From contig NC_088325.1 of assembly GCF_910592395.1 (NCBI RefSeq), positions 14,820,109 through 14,884,108 on the forward strand: 64,000 nucleotides of DNA, given 5' to 3'. Positions 12,301 to 25,100 of the stretch are shown here, one piece after another; position 1 is the first letter of the stretch, and each line of letters opens with the position of its first letter. The position numbers and the translations under genes are program-made. The notes under the pieces were generated by a model that was not told the origin of the DNA, ran no database searches, and worked only from the letters and a program-made list of their open reading frames with translations. This DNA is from Lineus longissimus. Lineage: Eukaryota > Nemertea > Pilidiophora > Heteronemertea > Lineidae.

Positions 12301-15300
12301 GCCATGATACTTCAAAAAAAGCGTCCGGCTAGTCCCCGTACTGACAGAAGTGTTAGAGAAACGATCTCAAACTTTACTGCTGATGTTTTAATGGCGAACT
12401 ATGCCTATCTTGTTAACATTACTAATTCCGTTACGAACTAATGCAACGCCTAACTAGGAATGTCCGACAGGCCACAACCACAGTCCCACCATAAAACAAA
12501 ATCGAGTGACGGTTTTACAGGGCGTATCCTTATAGAACAAACAGAAGAAGGCTTCGATGTAACAACGAGTTAATAAAAGGGAATCTGATTCGTTTTCCCA
12601 CGCCCAGTTGTCTACCTCTCATAACCAGCAAGCTCATACACGCCCAACTGGAACTTTGGGAAGCCATATCAATGAGATACATGTGTAGACAATGATGCTG
12701 CAGTTATATTGATGACACCAAGTGTTGGTCTAAACGCCCCCTATTCAAATCCTATATATCTATACATGGAATTAAATCACTTAACATGATAATGATTCAC
12801 ACAGAAGTGACTGGGTACATTTGGGATCAGTATTTCATTTGAATGGAAAGCAATCACTGAGATACAATTGAGTAATACATTCCATGCATTCGCAGAATAT
12901 TGGAATTACAGGGTGTCACATGATTATCATCATGTTATGTTCTCCATAGAAGAACTATACTTTTCCTTACTTTTACCTGACGTTTCCTTGTGTATATTAG
13001 TTAAAAAGCGAGACTGATCATTATTTTACCGTTATGGTGGGGGAGGGGTTACTTCAGTGTCCGTCTTTGCTCGTATCTTACACATGGCTGGAGTGTAGTT
13101 ACTTTTTCGAGTGATCGACCACCCAAATATCACGTGATCTCGCAGGGGGGCACGTGGTTTCACCAGGCTGATACACATCAGCGGGATTGCATTTGATACA
13201 CCCTGTAAAAAGAAAAAATCCATAATTCCATCGATCTGCAAATACAAATAGCTACTGACGATGTATCAAAAATACCATTACCACCCGGAAGCTGTATAAT
13301 GTTCTGACAAAACACCATTATGTCACGATGCAAATGCATGTTCCGGGAGCCCATTAGGGGAATTCACAGATCGAAAGCTGGTGTCACTTTTTCCCCAATG
13401 TGTAGTAATATTCTATTATCCTCCACGTCCATATGCATGGGCGTTTTTGTTGATGAACCCAGCTGATCGTAAAGGAAACACCAGTGATATTTATCTCCCA
13501 TTTGGTGAATTTTGATTTGATCATATGTGGATTAGTCAAGTTGGTGACCTGACTATGTCCTGGTACAAGACATTTTAGGACAACTCTAGTGTTCGGTGGC
13601 CACTGCAGTTGAACTTCTGATAGCGAATGAGTTACTGCTGCAAAGATCATAATGTTGTTGGCATATGATATGTTTAGATTCAAACACGCTAATAATGAAA
13701 TACACAGAACTGTGAATCAATATGTTTTCACTTACGGGCAACTTTAAGTCTTTGAGGCAAAGAAGACCTAGTGAGGATAGCCCGATTATTATCCACAATG
13801 GGACTGGACAGTTAAAAATCTGTTGGAACCAGCCCTTGATAATCGGTTCAGCTCCTTCATTTTGATTTGGACCATTTCGATGTCTAATAAGTAACGAATG
13901 TGTAGGGACAGATCAGTTAGAGCTTCAACTGTTTAATGGCAACCATAACTTGAGTCGAGCTGCTATCGCTCAAGCAGTTTCTTTTGTTATCCAAACTGAT
14001 AAGCCGACAAAAGAGCCCGCCATCCACACACTATCGCCAAATGTCTTCACATTGGTAGCTTAACTAATCAACACAATGCCCAGGCAAATTGATACCGAGG
14101 GGAAATCTTCTGAAACCGCACATTACCACCCGAGGAATTACGTATCGTTAGCACGAGGCGGCAATTGCGGAAAAAGTGGCGATTCTTTATTCGCCAGTCT
14201 TAGACGGGTGACACCCACTTCGTCCACTGGAGACGCATATTCAGTCTGGGCTTAGATTGTGATATATATCGCATTTGTTGAGCTTAGATGTCCTATATAT
14301 TGTCAGCAGTTACGCCAGCTGTACGTGATATTCTCTATTGTATATATAATTGTTATTTTACATAAATCAGCTGCTTTGTGAGACTTGGAAGGGATTGGCA
14401 CCATTTTTAGTCTGTTTGGTAGCGGGCCCTCCCCGCTCCATTTTTTCACAGACAGACGCATATTTTCATGTGGTTTTCTGTTGGGCAATCATATCAAAGG
14501 AAAGACCAGTTTTTGTGGTCAGACAAAGTCATTGCATTCTCTGCGCGAGACGTCATTGTTTCCTGATGCTTGGCAACGATGGCTTTGGTGTACAGTAGCC
14601 CTCACTACCATGTTGGACAATCGTCGCATTGACGGAAAGACCCAATGTTTTGTTCAGTCTTAGATTGTCGTTCATCGTTATTGCAGGAGTGTTAGAGCCA
14701 TCATTGTTGATATTCTTTCCATTTCTCACCAAGACTTTCATATTTCAGCTAGTAGTCAGCTTATTCGCATCGAGACAGGGCATGTTTTTTATTCGGTCTC
14801 GGCATCGTTAGCTAGTGCCAGAAGAGAAATCTGTTCTGATCAACAATGCTTAAAATGAAATCAGAGCGAATTATCCGAACCTGCCAAAAAGAAGGACAAC
14901 ACCGCAAAATTGCCACTTGTAGATAAAACAGACAATAAACGAATGGAGATTTTCTTCCCATCTATTTGAGCATGCCAGAGAAATTCAAAGTGACGTGACG
15001 CGTTTGAAGTATTTTAAATTCCTCCAATGTATTTCCATTGCACCTTGCAAACGACTTTCATCGTGCGCCTGAGGTATATATTTTTCAGGTTGACTACTGC
15101 GAATAAAAGAAGAGAACAGCGTGCAGAATATTGTAAACGTTACGCCTTTCTTTTCGTTTCAAACTTCAAGTGAAATAAGTGGCTGCAAATGTTACCTCCT
15201 GGGGAGAGGCTTTTCTTGCAGTGCCTTCTGAGTTGGGCAGGTATAAAGTGTCTGTAAGATGATAAAAATGACTCTAGAAAAAAAGCTTTTAGCAAAAGGT

Positions 15301-18300
15301 TGCGATATCGTAAATTCGCATTCTAAGGTGACATGTCTATCGCATATCAATATGCTAAAATGTTTTCGCAACTTTACCAACCAGTTTGTCACTAATTTGA
15401 CGTATACCTTAACTTGGCTTTAGATAAAACTGACCTAACTGAAAGAGAAAACGCCTGGTTAAGTTATCATCTAGTTGTTGACTTGTCTTGTTTTGGAGAA
15501 CCAGGCCCAGAATACAGTTCTGAGTCCGAAATTACTGGTTTATTTGTACCCTGTGCCAAATACATGTATCCAAGGACAGCTGACAGTGATTCATGGATCT
15601 ATTGCAAGTAAATTAGTAAGTTATCGAGCTGGTGGTGTAATTGTGTTTGATAAATTAGGTGACTTTCAATAAAGTTGTTAATAGTTCATGGCAGATTAGA
15701 TTAGGTAATTTATGGTTCAACATCTGTTCAGACGGGTCGGGGGTTAAGGTCTAACTCAAAGATTCCCGTTTGCAATGTATCGCCGAAAGTAACCAATGTA
15801 TCCAGGAGGAGAACTGTAGGCTTACCACTTAGCCTCTGATGGATGGCGCGTTTAAAAACTTGTAGTTCATAAGTTGTGCCAATCTCAGTTAATTCTGACG
15901 CCTAAGATAATCTTCCTCTCAGGGAAATTGGCAAAGTGAGAAATAAGTTTGATACTCTCCGCTAACACTTCCTAGATGGCAGCTGAAAAGGGATTACGAA
16001 ACAGATATTTCCAGCCATATCAAGGGATTATTCACTTCTCTATAAACCGAGGCGAAGAATTCGTAAAAAAATATATTTCGCAGTGAATAGGTGATTAGAT
16101 ATATGCGTGATAAATGATGAAAGTAAGTTGGCTCAAGGGTACAAACACAACGCATTTAGATACATCGCATTTACATTGACAGGAGCTTTTGGCACATTAG
16201 GGACGGTGTTTTTGTTCGAATATCTCTCTCTTAAAAATCGACTTTGGATATTTGTATCAAGTTCGGCAAGTAGAAGTTTTATGAACGTTATGTGCAATTC
16301 TATCCTTTGATTGGCTCTGTATGTAACCAATAGAGAGCAAGCTAACATATTTTGACGAAAATGACATGCGCCAAAGAAGATATGAATCTGTAACGATCAC
16401 TGAAATGAGCGACACCTTCCAGCTATTTCTTGAAAAGGAACCCGCTGTAATATACTAAAAACTACCATTACATGTATGCGTTTACTGTGTTCTAGGAGGA
16501 CTAGGTTGACTTTTTAACAGCTTCAACACTATTCGAAGCCACTTGTAAGTAGCTGGTGCTCAAGGTCGAGAAACTCGAGTAAGCTTTGTAGACCCTTGAC
16601 ATGATGCTCGCAATGTTATTTGCATTTGTCAAATTGAAGTCTACGAAGAGATAATACTTCTATATTTTAGTCACCTCAGAGCAAGGACCAACCATGAGTT
16701 ACATAGCCCGCCCTGGCCAATAAAGAGTTCATATGTTCTTGCCGTACTGCGGACTACCTCACGGGTCCACTCATGTCCTCATGGGAGTGACCATAATCCC
16801 AGATAGGTCAACGATTTTCTGCTTCGATCCCGTTGCCTACACCAAAAGCACGATTAAAAGTCTGTGGTAGAAATTGTGTTGTCCTGACAATATCATTCTA
16901 GGGTCAACAATTAATCGACCAAATCCCTTTTTTCACTGATATTACTTTTTCACTTTCAATGCAATTGCCGTTAATTTACAAGGCAATCTACATATGTTTC
17001 CGTGCACAGAACCATTTCACTGTGTTTCCACTTCCATCAGTTGTGCATGCAATCCGGGTTGAGTTAATTCGCCCATCCATCAATCGTTCTCAAAGCTTCG
17101 CGTCAAAATCCACGCGTGACGCCCCCCAACTTAATTTGTGTTGCCAGGGCTAGGATAAACCAAGTAATCCATACATCGTCAAAAAATCTAAATGTATGTC
17201 GTGCACATTTATCATGCTTTCGGTTTATAGTTGTTCGAATTCTGAGGGGTGATGATTAGTTCTGTGTGATAATTGTTATTACATTTTTACGGCAAGTAGT
17301 CCATTTATCATGAAAAATTCGACGTGCAAGTTGTACACGCATTCATCATTATGTGAATGCTATAGGTTATTATTAGTTTGGCTAGAATATTGCATAGATA
17401 TTGTCGAACTACTTGATGATCGGTACGATATGGACTAACAAAAAGTGAACACAAAATTAGTTTGAGTGCACACATTATCCATGCATGCTAGTTTCACGGA
17501 TCTAACACCGGTAGATGAATTATTACGGAATTGAAGCAAATGTTAAGCCGAAACACGACGGCATGACCGTCGGACAACTGGTGTCGCCAACCACCCATTG
17601 TCTACCCGAATCGAACGTGTCGAATGGTATTGAAGGATCAGGATGAGTTATAAGCAATGAAAAATGAGAACCGATGCAAAAGGTATAAATGTCCTAGGAT
17701 AGAATACCAGGGAATCAAGGGATTCCATTATGCGATTCAGAAAAAAAACAAGCACTTAAAAATAACATAAAATGAAAACCAAGGGGACAGAAACTGCATT
17801 CAAACCCAACTTGAACTCGTGTGTTAGCGATGACTAGGTTGTATCGTGGATGCCAAGGGTGTGGGAAAATACATCTTGAACGAAACCACAGTATATAATC
17901 AAACGGATTGTTAACTATAACTTCCTTTGTAGTAGAGAAATTGCTGACATCAACAAAAAGAATAATATCATTGAAACCTACATTTTGAAACCGGAGCACT
18001 AGCATTTAGGTTAAAAGGATATTCTTTGTATCGAAAGATGTAAGAGTTCTCTTCCCTGATTGCAAGTTGAAACCAATAATTCATACAATTACTGGCCTTT
18101 AGATGTATCAGTTGCAATGGTTTATGCTGTGGTTCCTGTGTGAACCTTTGTCTGCCTTCGTTCCTTCTACTTTGCGAAGGACTTTCGTAGCTTTGTACGA
18201 TACGAATCATTCTCACGACTATCGGTTTGTCTGGAACAAACCCGCACTCAGTGATGCCTTTTTGCACGATGATAACAATGGTCACTCTGAAAAAATTCAA

Positions 18301-21300
18301 CTCGGCATTTGTGAGGAACTTGGTTTGCTTCGATATATCACCTACGAATGGACAGCGGAAATGTGTTGAATATATCTCCATGCGAGTGGATCCAGTTCCA
18401 AACTGATGCAGCAAAACTTCAAATCAGCCTGGCATTTGGCGCAGCACAGAAGTTACCAATAGACGAACTTGTTTAGTTAATTAGTTGGCTAATATCCCGA
18501 TCCAACATTCCTAAATGCTAACTTGAGCTTCGGCTGTTGAGCGACGAGACATAACTCGATCAAGTATTTTTTGCAATAGCATTGCTGCTATTAGTGCTCG
18601 GTTTTTCTTACCTACACCCAAACCAAAGCCCCGCAGCTATCAATCATGTTGCGGCTGACTTTTGCGTTCTCCGCAATATCTGGGCTGGGAGATGAGCTAG
18701 TACCACAACGCTGCTACATCATCCAGTCGCAGTCATGTTTCGTAAAGGCTTGGCCCTTGTCTATAAAGCTAAGCTTGTGAGTTAAACTCTCGGTGACCTT
18801 GTGACGAAGCGGTCAACTAATCGCGTGTTGCAGTGGTTGAGAAAGGACCCTTTCTTCTAACCCTGTCGTTGGCGACACCGCGGAATCAAGGCGATGAAGG
18901 CCAAATGTAGCCACATCTCTGTCTACAAGTCCTTCTCATCACTAATATATCATCCTCAAAACGTATTTTGTTACGTAACATCTTAAGTCTCTGTATCATT
19001 TTCGCTGCAGGTTTTCTCTTTCCTTTCATTCAGTGTTTTAGCTTGTTGCTGGATATCTGGTCACGGTTTATAGACGCCGTCTACTTTCGGAATGTTGTTG
19101 TAATTTTGTAAAAGGTTCACCTTTTAAGTTGAATGTACAACCTTTAGTCGAGGGCATTTCAAAATGTGAAGAAAACTCAGAAAGTGTAAGGGGAGCGGAT
19201 ATCTTATCGCAAAGAAGTAATTGAAGGAGCTTTTAGAGTTGAATCTTAAGAGCTATGCCTGATTATCGCCCTGCTCTCTGAATGAATAACTTTCGTGCTG
19301 TGATCGGTGTGTTTCGAAAAACAAAGTCAGAATTCTTCGTTCGATATCTGTTGCAGCTATTTTCATTATAAATCATGGCTGTCGTCTTGTATCTCGATTG
19401 ATACTCCCGGTACGAAATGTATGATAACTTATTGCTGTGTTTCTTCTAATGTTAGGTTAGCATTATCAAATGATAACTGGTATCAACTTGATGAGTAAGG
19501 TATGACTGATTGGCGTGTTTCGGGAGAGATTTCGGTCAGTAATCAGGATATTGTTGTTTCTTCCTTCCGATTAGATAGTGTCACCTTAATTGAAGATATT
19601 GCGTCTGCCAGTCGTTATTTCCGATTGGACTCTCTGCTCAGGGGATATTTGTTCCAAGTGAACACGAAGATATTGTTCCCAATTTGTCGAAATGTTAACT
19701 CGAGGGTTTTTCGTATGGAATTGCCCATGAGACGCCATAAGCGATGCTGATTTGTGAGGTTCTGTGACTTAACTGGAATTCTAAATGCATCCAAAGCAGT
19801 AGCGACTGGGTGCTCCAGTCACAAGAAATTTAAGAAAATCACCATGATCAGATAGATATGATATCCATGATAACTTTCTCAGGCTTCCCTATCAAAACAA
19901 TTTCACATGACCAAATTCAGAAAAATGTGGCGAAAAAGGGTTTCGAATCATGATAGAAGAACATGTACATTCAATATTTATTTCAAAAGGATCATGCATA
20001 TTCACTGAAAATACCATGCAATTGGAAATGAACTGTTTAGAATTCCTCAATCAAGAGGTTGTGTCGTTATTTCACATGACCTAGTGCAGAATTATCGAAA
20101 CATTGCGCAGAAATCATGTAAATATTGATTACTTCCACTACTGCCAGAAGATCAATTAACATGTTGACAAACCGCCGCGATCAAACAACCCCAGCATAAT
20201 TGTGGTTAGTAAATCTATTTGCTTTTTTCACTCGCTTCATATAGACATTGGTTATTTTACCGATCTTGTTTGGAAATACTGGCTCAACTGATTTATCATG
20301 CATAGAATTTGCTTTCAATGTTGAATTGTTATCAAAAACGATATCACCAATGCAATGCTAACACCATTTTTCTGCAACTGAGTTCAGTCATCGATTATTT
20401 GAAAGTGCTCGTACGTGCCTTAGTCCGTGCCTCGGCCATAAATCAAAAATAATGTCGTGACCACGACCATGGCCGTGATTTACGGTAATGCAGGCTCGGC
20501 ATTTTGTTGCGGAGTTGAAAAAAGTTAACTCGAAAATAGTAAAATTGTTGACTTTTAACAGTTGAGGTCTGCTCGGGATTCCTGAGAAGATTGACTGTGG
20601 AGAGTGGTTCACTTACCTCCATCTGAGCCCTGAGCGCCTGTCCTCCGCTAACGACGCGGAATGAACCCCTGATGGGAGCACGTTTTTATGTCTTCATAAA
20701 TTTGTGATAGAGTAGTCGACTCCTCTCTGACTGCGTTGGGATGTTTCGGGATCGTCAGTTTCCCCCTACATTATGATTCGCCCACTGTTACTTATAGAGC
20801 TAGTGTGTTACCTGGTGCTCTGCTCTCAACTTAATACTTTTTTAACGCACACCACACGATGCGAAGTTGCCACAGAGTTTTCCTTTGACAAATTAAACAG
20901 TTGTCTCTCAAAACAGATCGTTCCTACGATAGTTTACTCATCTTCCACGTCGTCGAACCCCGCACATTAGCATGACAGTCGGATTCAACAGCTTTTCTAT
21001 TGACAGGCAATTTCGGGGGATCACACATAGGATAAGGCAGGGGTAATACTCTAGCTGCACAGTCTGTTACACTGACATGACCTTAAGCTCAATAGTTAAG
21101 GCCACAGCTGAAACCTCACGGTCTCTGAAGCTCTACTTGGCTTATGTTCCAGCAGAAGCGTCACTTTGGATCGGTGGACATAAAAATGTGTAATTAATCA
21201 TGCGCTTGCAATATATCCGAAGAATTTAATTAGACCTTGAGTGGGTCACTATGATATGACGTACAAAACTTGATCACCTCCAGTTGAAACTCTCCGGAGT

Positions 21301-21782
21301 TTTCGGCTGAGTGTCTGAGCTATTTGATATTTTGAATACATGGCCATGTAGTTTATTTTAGCTTAGTGTTTTTGCCTATTCTGTCGGGATGAAAAAAATT
21401 GACACTTGGCAACCTTATTGATGTTCTTATATCCTCAATCGTTAATCGATTTGTCACTTTTGACATTTGAAACGAAACAAGTCATCCAGTTAAATTGTGT
21501 TTGAACAGAATTGACTATACTATCAAGCCAATAAACCGAAATGGCAAGAACCTAGGTATCTATCGCGGCGATTTGTTGGGTGTGAAATCGACCAGACTTT
21601 TGAAAACAAGGTGTGCCACACTAGATGCCCTGGGCAAAGTCTAGGAAACGTTTGCGTGAGGTATCATGGTATCACCTTTGATCTAAAAAAAGAACATTCT
21701 TTTCTACTTCAGTTGATTGAGCGGGCAAAACAATATGTTAACCATATGTCAGAGTTTTTCTTGGTTACTGCTCCATGAGACT
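9306..21782. other. Long intergenic stretch, no gene recognised
   Basis: Over 12 kb contain only short open frames. The longest, 148 codons on the minus strand at 17968-18414, begins with a non-ATG codon and has no domain. A 65-codon ATG frame at 20773-20970 with a hydrophobic N-terminus is listed separately. I see no transposase, reverse transcriptase or splice-linked exons. Confidence 0.4.
20773..20970 (+). CDS. Doubtful small ORF with hydrophobic N-terminus
   Basis: This 65-codon ATG frame ends at TAG. Residues 4-20 are hydrophobic (LLLIELVCYLVLCSQL), like a signal peptide but with an acidic residue at position 9. The remainder has two cysteines (30 and 44) and no dibasic processing sites. 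I do not recognise it. No promoter or splice evidence supports it, and random ORFs of this size are common in the window. It is recorded only because the hydrophobic start resembles a short secreted peptide. Confidence 0.12.
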   Translation: MIRPLLLIELVCYLVLCSQLNTFLTHTTRCEVATEFSFDKLNSCLSKQIVPTIVYSSSTSSNPAH

Positions 21783-22132
21783 GCTAAACACAAAGAGTAT
21801 GCTACGACTTGTTATACGTTCCTCTCTCACTTTGATTGAAGTTTGTCCCGCGCGCGCTTCAAAATGCTAGGGACTTCAGAGGTTGAAATGAATTGTAAGT
21901 TCAGCGCTTTATTTTGTACAACTGTACTGTCTCAAAACCCTTTACTTTACTTCCCCAGCTAAACACAAAGAGTATGCTCCGACATGTTATACGTTCCTCT
22001 CTCGCTTTGATTGAAGTTTGTCCCGCGCGCGCTTCAAAATGCTAGGGACTTCAGAGGTTGAAATGAATTGTAAGTTCAGCGCTTTATTTTGTACAACTGT
22101 ACTGTCTCAAAATCCTTTAATTTACTTCCCCA
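21783..22132. repeat. Tandem duplication, two 175-bp units
   Basis: Sequence starting GCTAAACACAAAGAGTATGC at 21783 is repeated from 21958 with only a handful of substitutions, for example CTACGACTTG versus CTCCGACATG and AACCCTTTAC versus AATCCTTTAA. The units abut without a spacer. Each includes a short CGCGCGCG run (TCCCGCGCGCGC). The high identity points to a recent local duplication. No coding role is evident. Confidence 0.9.
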
Positions 22133-25100
22133 GCCAACGACCAGAAACCTTTGAGTGGAAACCAAGGAGCTCACACACTGCGCTACTCTGTAAATGTCAA
22201 GCTTTATGTGATGTTCATAATGAAGAGTATGCGCCACTCATCTTCACTTGATCCTTTAACAGGTGTTTTATTTATCACAATATGCGTGATCAGGTTCTTC
22301 CGTTATTCTGTCTCCCCAAGCATCCATATCAAAAATAGAGGTGGCTTTTTTCAATGACGGATAGACATTTTGTTACCAGAGACAGCAAGAAAGTGGAAAA
22401 CAGCGAGGAACTTATTTTCAATATGCAATCAGCTTATTCATATCTATAGTGCATTTTGAGAAGAAACAAGTAGTTCTGTTTGAAATGTCATGTAAGAAAC
22501 ATTCTGTGTGTATCTTTAAAGTCATCATTGTTTATTGTTGTTTTTGCAAAGCTTCATCACTTTTCTAACTTTGAAGCAGAAAATACAGTCATGACCGTCA
22601 ATGTTCAGAGCGGTAACAGTAAAATGTCATCTTCAAAGCACAAGGAACTCAGAATGTGACAGTTAAGTTACTTAAGAATAATTTGACCACGAAATCTGGC
22701 TGGTTAGAACATATCGTAATTGTGGCGCAATTTCCCCGATCATTCTGTCAGATAGCACTTTTTTCCTTGTTTGGCCTGACATTTACTTCCCGATACCATG
22801 TTTAGTTAATAGAGGTTGGTTGACATCACGCAGTGGTTCCGTGTTCTGATAGATTATTCTTCAAATCGAACGCCATTTGTGTCAGTTAAAACTAACAAAA
22901 CAGCAATATCGCCCACAAGGGAGTAAAAGCCGAAACGGCAACTTGCGAGATATTTTTATAACACGTTCACAGGTTCAATTAATGGAAGCTGGTTTACATC
23001 ATACAACGGTCTCATGTCCCGCAAAGAACTATCAAGCAACCAGTTGATCATTATATTCTTAATCGTGACACTGGGTTTATCAATTTACTGATTAGTTGAT
23101 TCAAAGAATAAAATGGATTCTGATCTGCGGACATATTTGGCCATCCGTTCCGTCACCTGACCTTGTCATGGCCATTGATATTTGATGTAAAAAGTTTCAA
23201 AGCAGAGAGATTGATTACATGTCGGGACACCATGTTCTGTATCGTAAATTAACAGCTTATAATTTCATTCCCTATCACTTGGGACAGATTCCATGCTGTT
23301 CCATGTTATAAGCACTCAGTAGCCACCAGGGGTATCTCAGCTGGTAGCGGCTGGTGCGGTGTTGTTGAATTTAATGGAGGCTGAGTTGGACTTCTGGCTA
23401 CTGTAGTTATGTTCGCCTTCAGAGTTAGTTTACAAGGAGATCATGTTGTCATGTGTAACGTGTCACGAAAAGAACGAACTACTCATTTCCGAAAAGCGAG
23501 CGACATATGATCCACGATGTAACTTTTCACCCTCAGGTCACGTCATATCATGTTTTTAAGTCTAAGTCAATTAACTAGCATGATATCGTGAACTGTCACA
23601 AGCGATAACATGAATCCTGTTAAACCCGGCCTAGGTCACGGGTTTCTCTGCCGTTTTTCTAAAAGTCAAGGCGAAGAGTCAAGTGTTCTCAATCTCTGCC
23701 AGCACCTCATCACCCCTATCCCGCCACTACCTACCCAATGTTGCTCAGGAGACGAGTACGCATTTCTCTTGGGCAAGAAACGCCTAACATGAACCATCAA
23801 GCCGATGAGACCAGCCACCAAATTACTAATAATCAAAACCACTACCAAACACACATCAGCCACACCAACTTGTGTCGTCAAAATATGCAGTTTTAAAAAT
23901 CTGTCAAATTGAAGCTACTCATAAATTCATAGTATTGTATACCTTGGGGGTTTGTCATATAATATAATATTCCAAAGTCAGTTGTTTTGCAACATTAGCA
24001 TTAAGTTGCCAATCTTTTTCCATTAACTGCTCGATACAAAGTCGCATTTTATATTGCGCAATGTTAAGTTTAACCCTTTTGGGTTTTCGGCCTAGGCCAG
24101 CCATGGAGACCGGAGAGGAGACAGAGATGGATTACGACTTGGATTCCACTTCTTGTTAATTGCAATGATATTGCCGAGTGGTTAAAAAAACTAAGCTTAT
24201 GAGAGAAGTCAAACCATTAACTCGGCTTATCTATGAAAAGTATGTTCGAACTTGTTGTCACACAAAATGTGGAAGCATACATATATTCCCAAGATAATTA
24301 TACCTTTGTGCGTTTTTGTGAAAAAGACGGGCATTTTACTGGCAGCTTCTGCAGAACATGATACAACTGCGTCTTAGCTACATGCAGCACAATCGCTGCC
24401 TTAAAAAAGGAGGCTGTGTTACGGACAGTCTAGCTGAAATGGCAAAGTGACAACAAGTCTTAAATGACATTTGATTCGTGCTCTAAAAGTTGGCCTGCAG
24501 ACATTTTTTCCCGTTGACGGCGAGTTTAACAATTCTAACTCACGTCAGGTCGCCATGTCACCATCTATACACGGAAAAGTTCAGATGCAATAACCCCCAA
24601 AGCCTTTCCGAAAAAAGAGTGTTATCTGTGGCAAAATGAACCAAACCGTTTCAATGCCAACCCGAAAGAAGTGCCTATGCTTCTGAACTCTTCACATGCA
24701 TCACTTTACTCTTTTCTACATGTCCACGATAATTCCAACTATTATGTCCCTGTTTGTACCAATCCTCCTGCAATCATACAAAAGTCACTCACAAAACGTT
24801 ACATACCATCATCAGTGATAAAGTGCGAATGCATTAATTAGTAGATAGCTGACCATTCTATCTATTCTGTGATATATCAGTCGAGATATCATGCTTGGTC
24901 AATAGGAGTATGGAACATGATGGGCCAATTATTAATAGGTTTAGTATTTGTATCTGACCTCCTATAGCTGTTATTCAAATTGTATTGGTTCCCATCAGCA
25001 GGGCGGAATGTTACCAATGGAGTTATCGACGTTGGCTGAGGCAGATAATTTTGGTGTTTGTTCTAAAAGCCTTTCGATGGTGGCTCGACACTTAATGAGA

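Noticed and set aside
17968-18414. 148-codon minus-strand open frame
   Set aside because: It opens with a non-ATG codon, has no hydrophobic, repeat or domain pattern, and the opposite strand is equally open.
19907-20140. Apparent duplicated block around TTTCACATGACC and AATCATG
   Set aside because: Only two short shared words separated by unalignable sequence; could be chance in AT-rich DNA.
23325-23395. tRNA-like phrase GGTATCTCAGCTGGTAGCGG
   Set aside because: It resembles a tRNA D-arm and A box, but no B box or acceptor pairing follows at the right distance.
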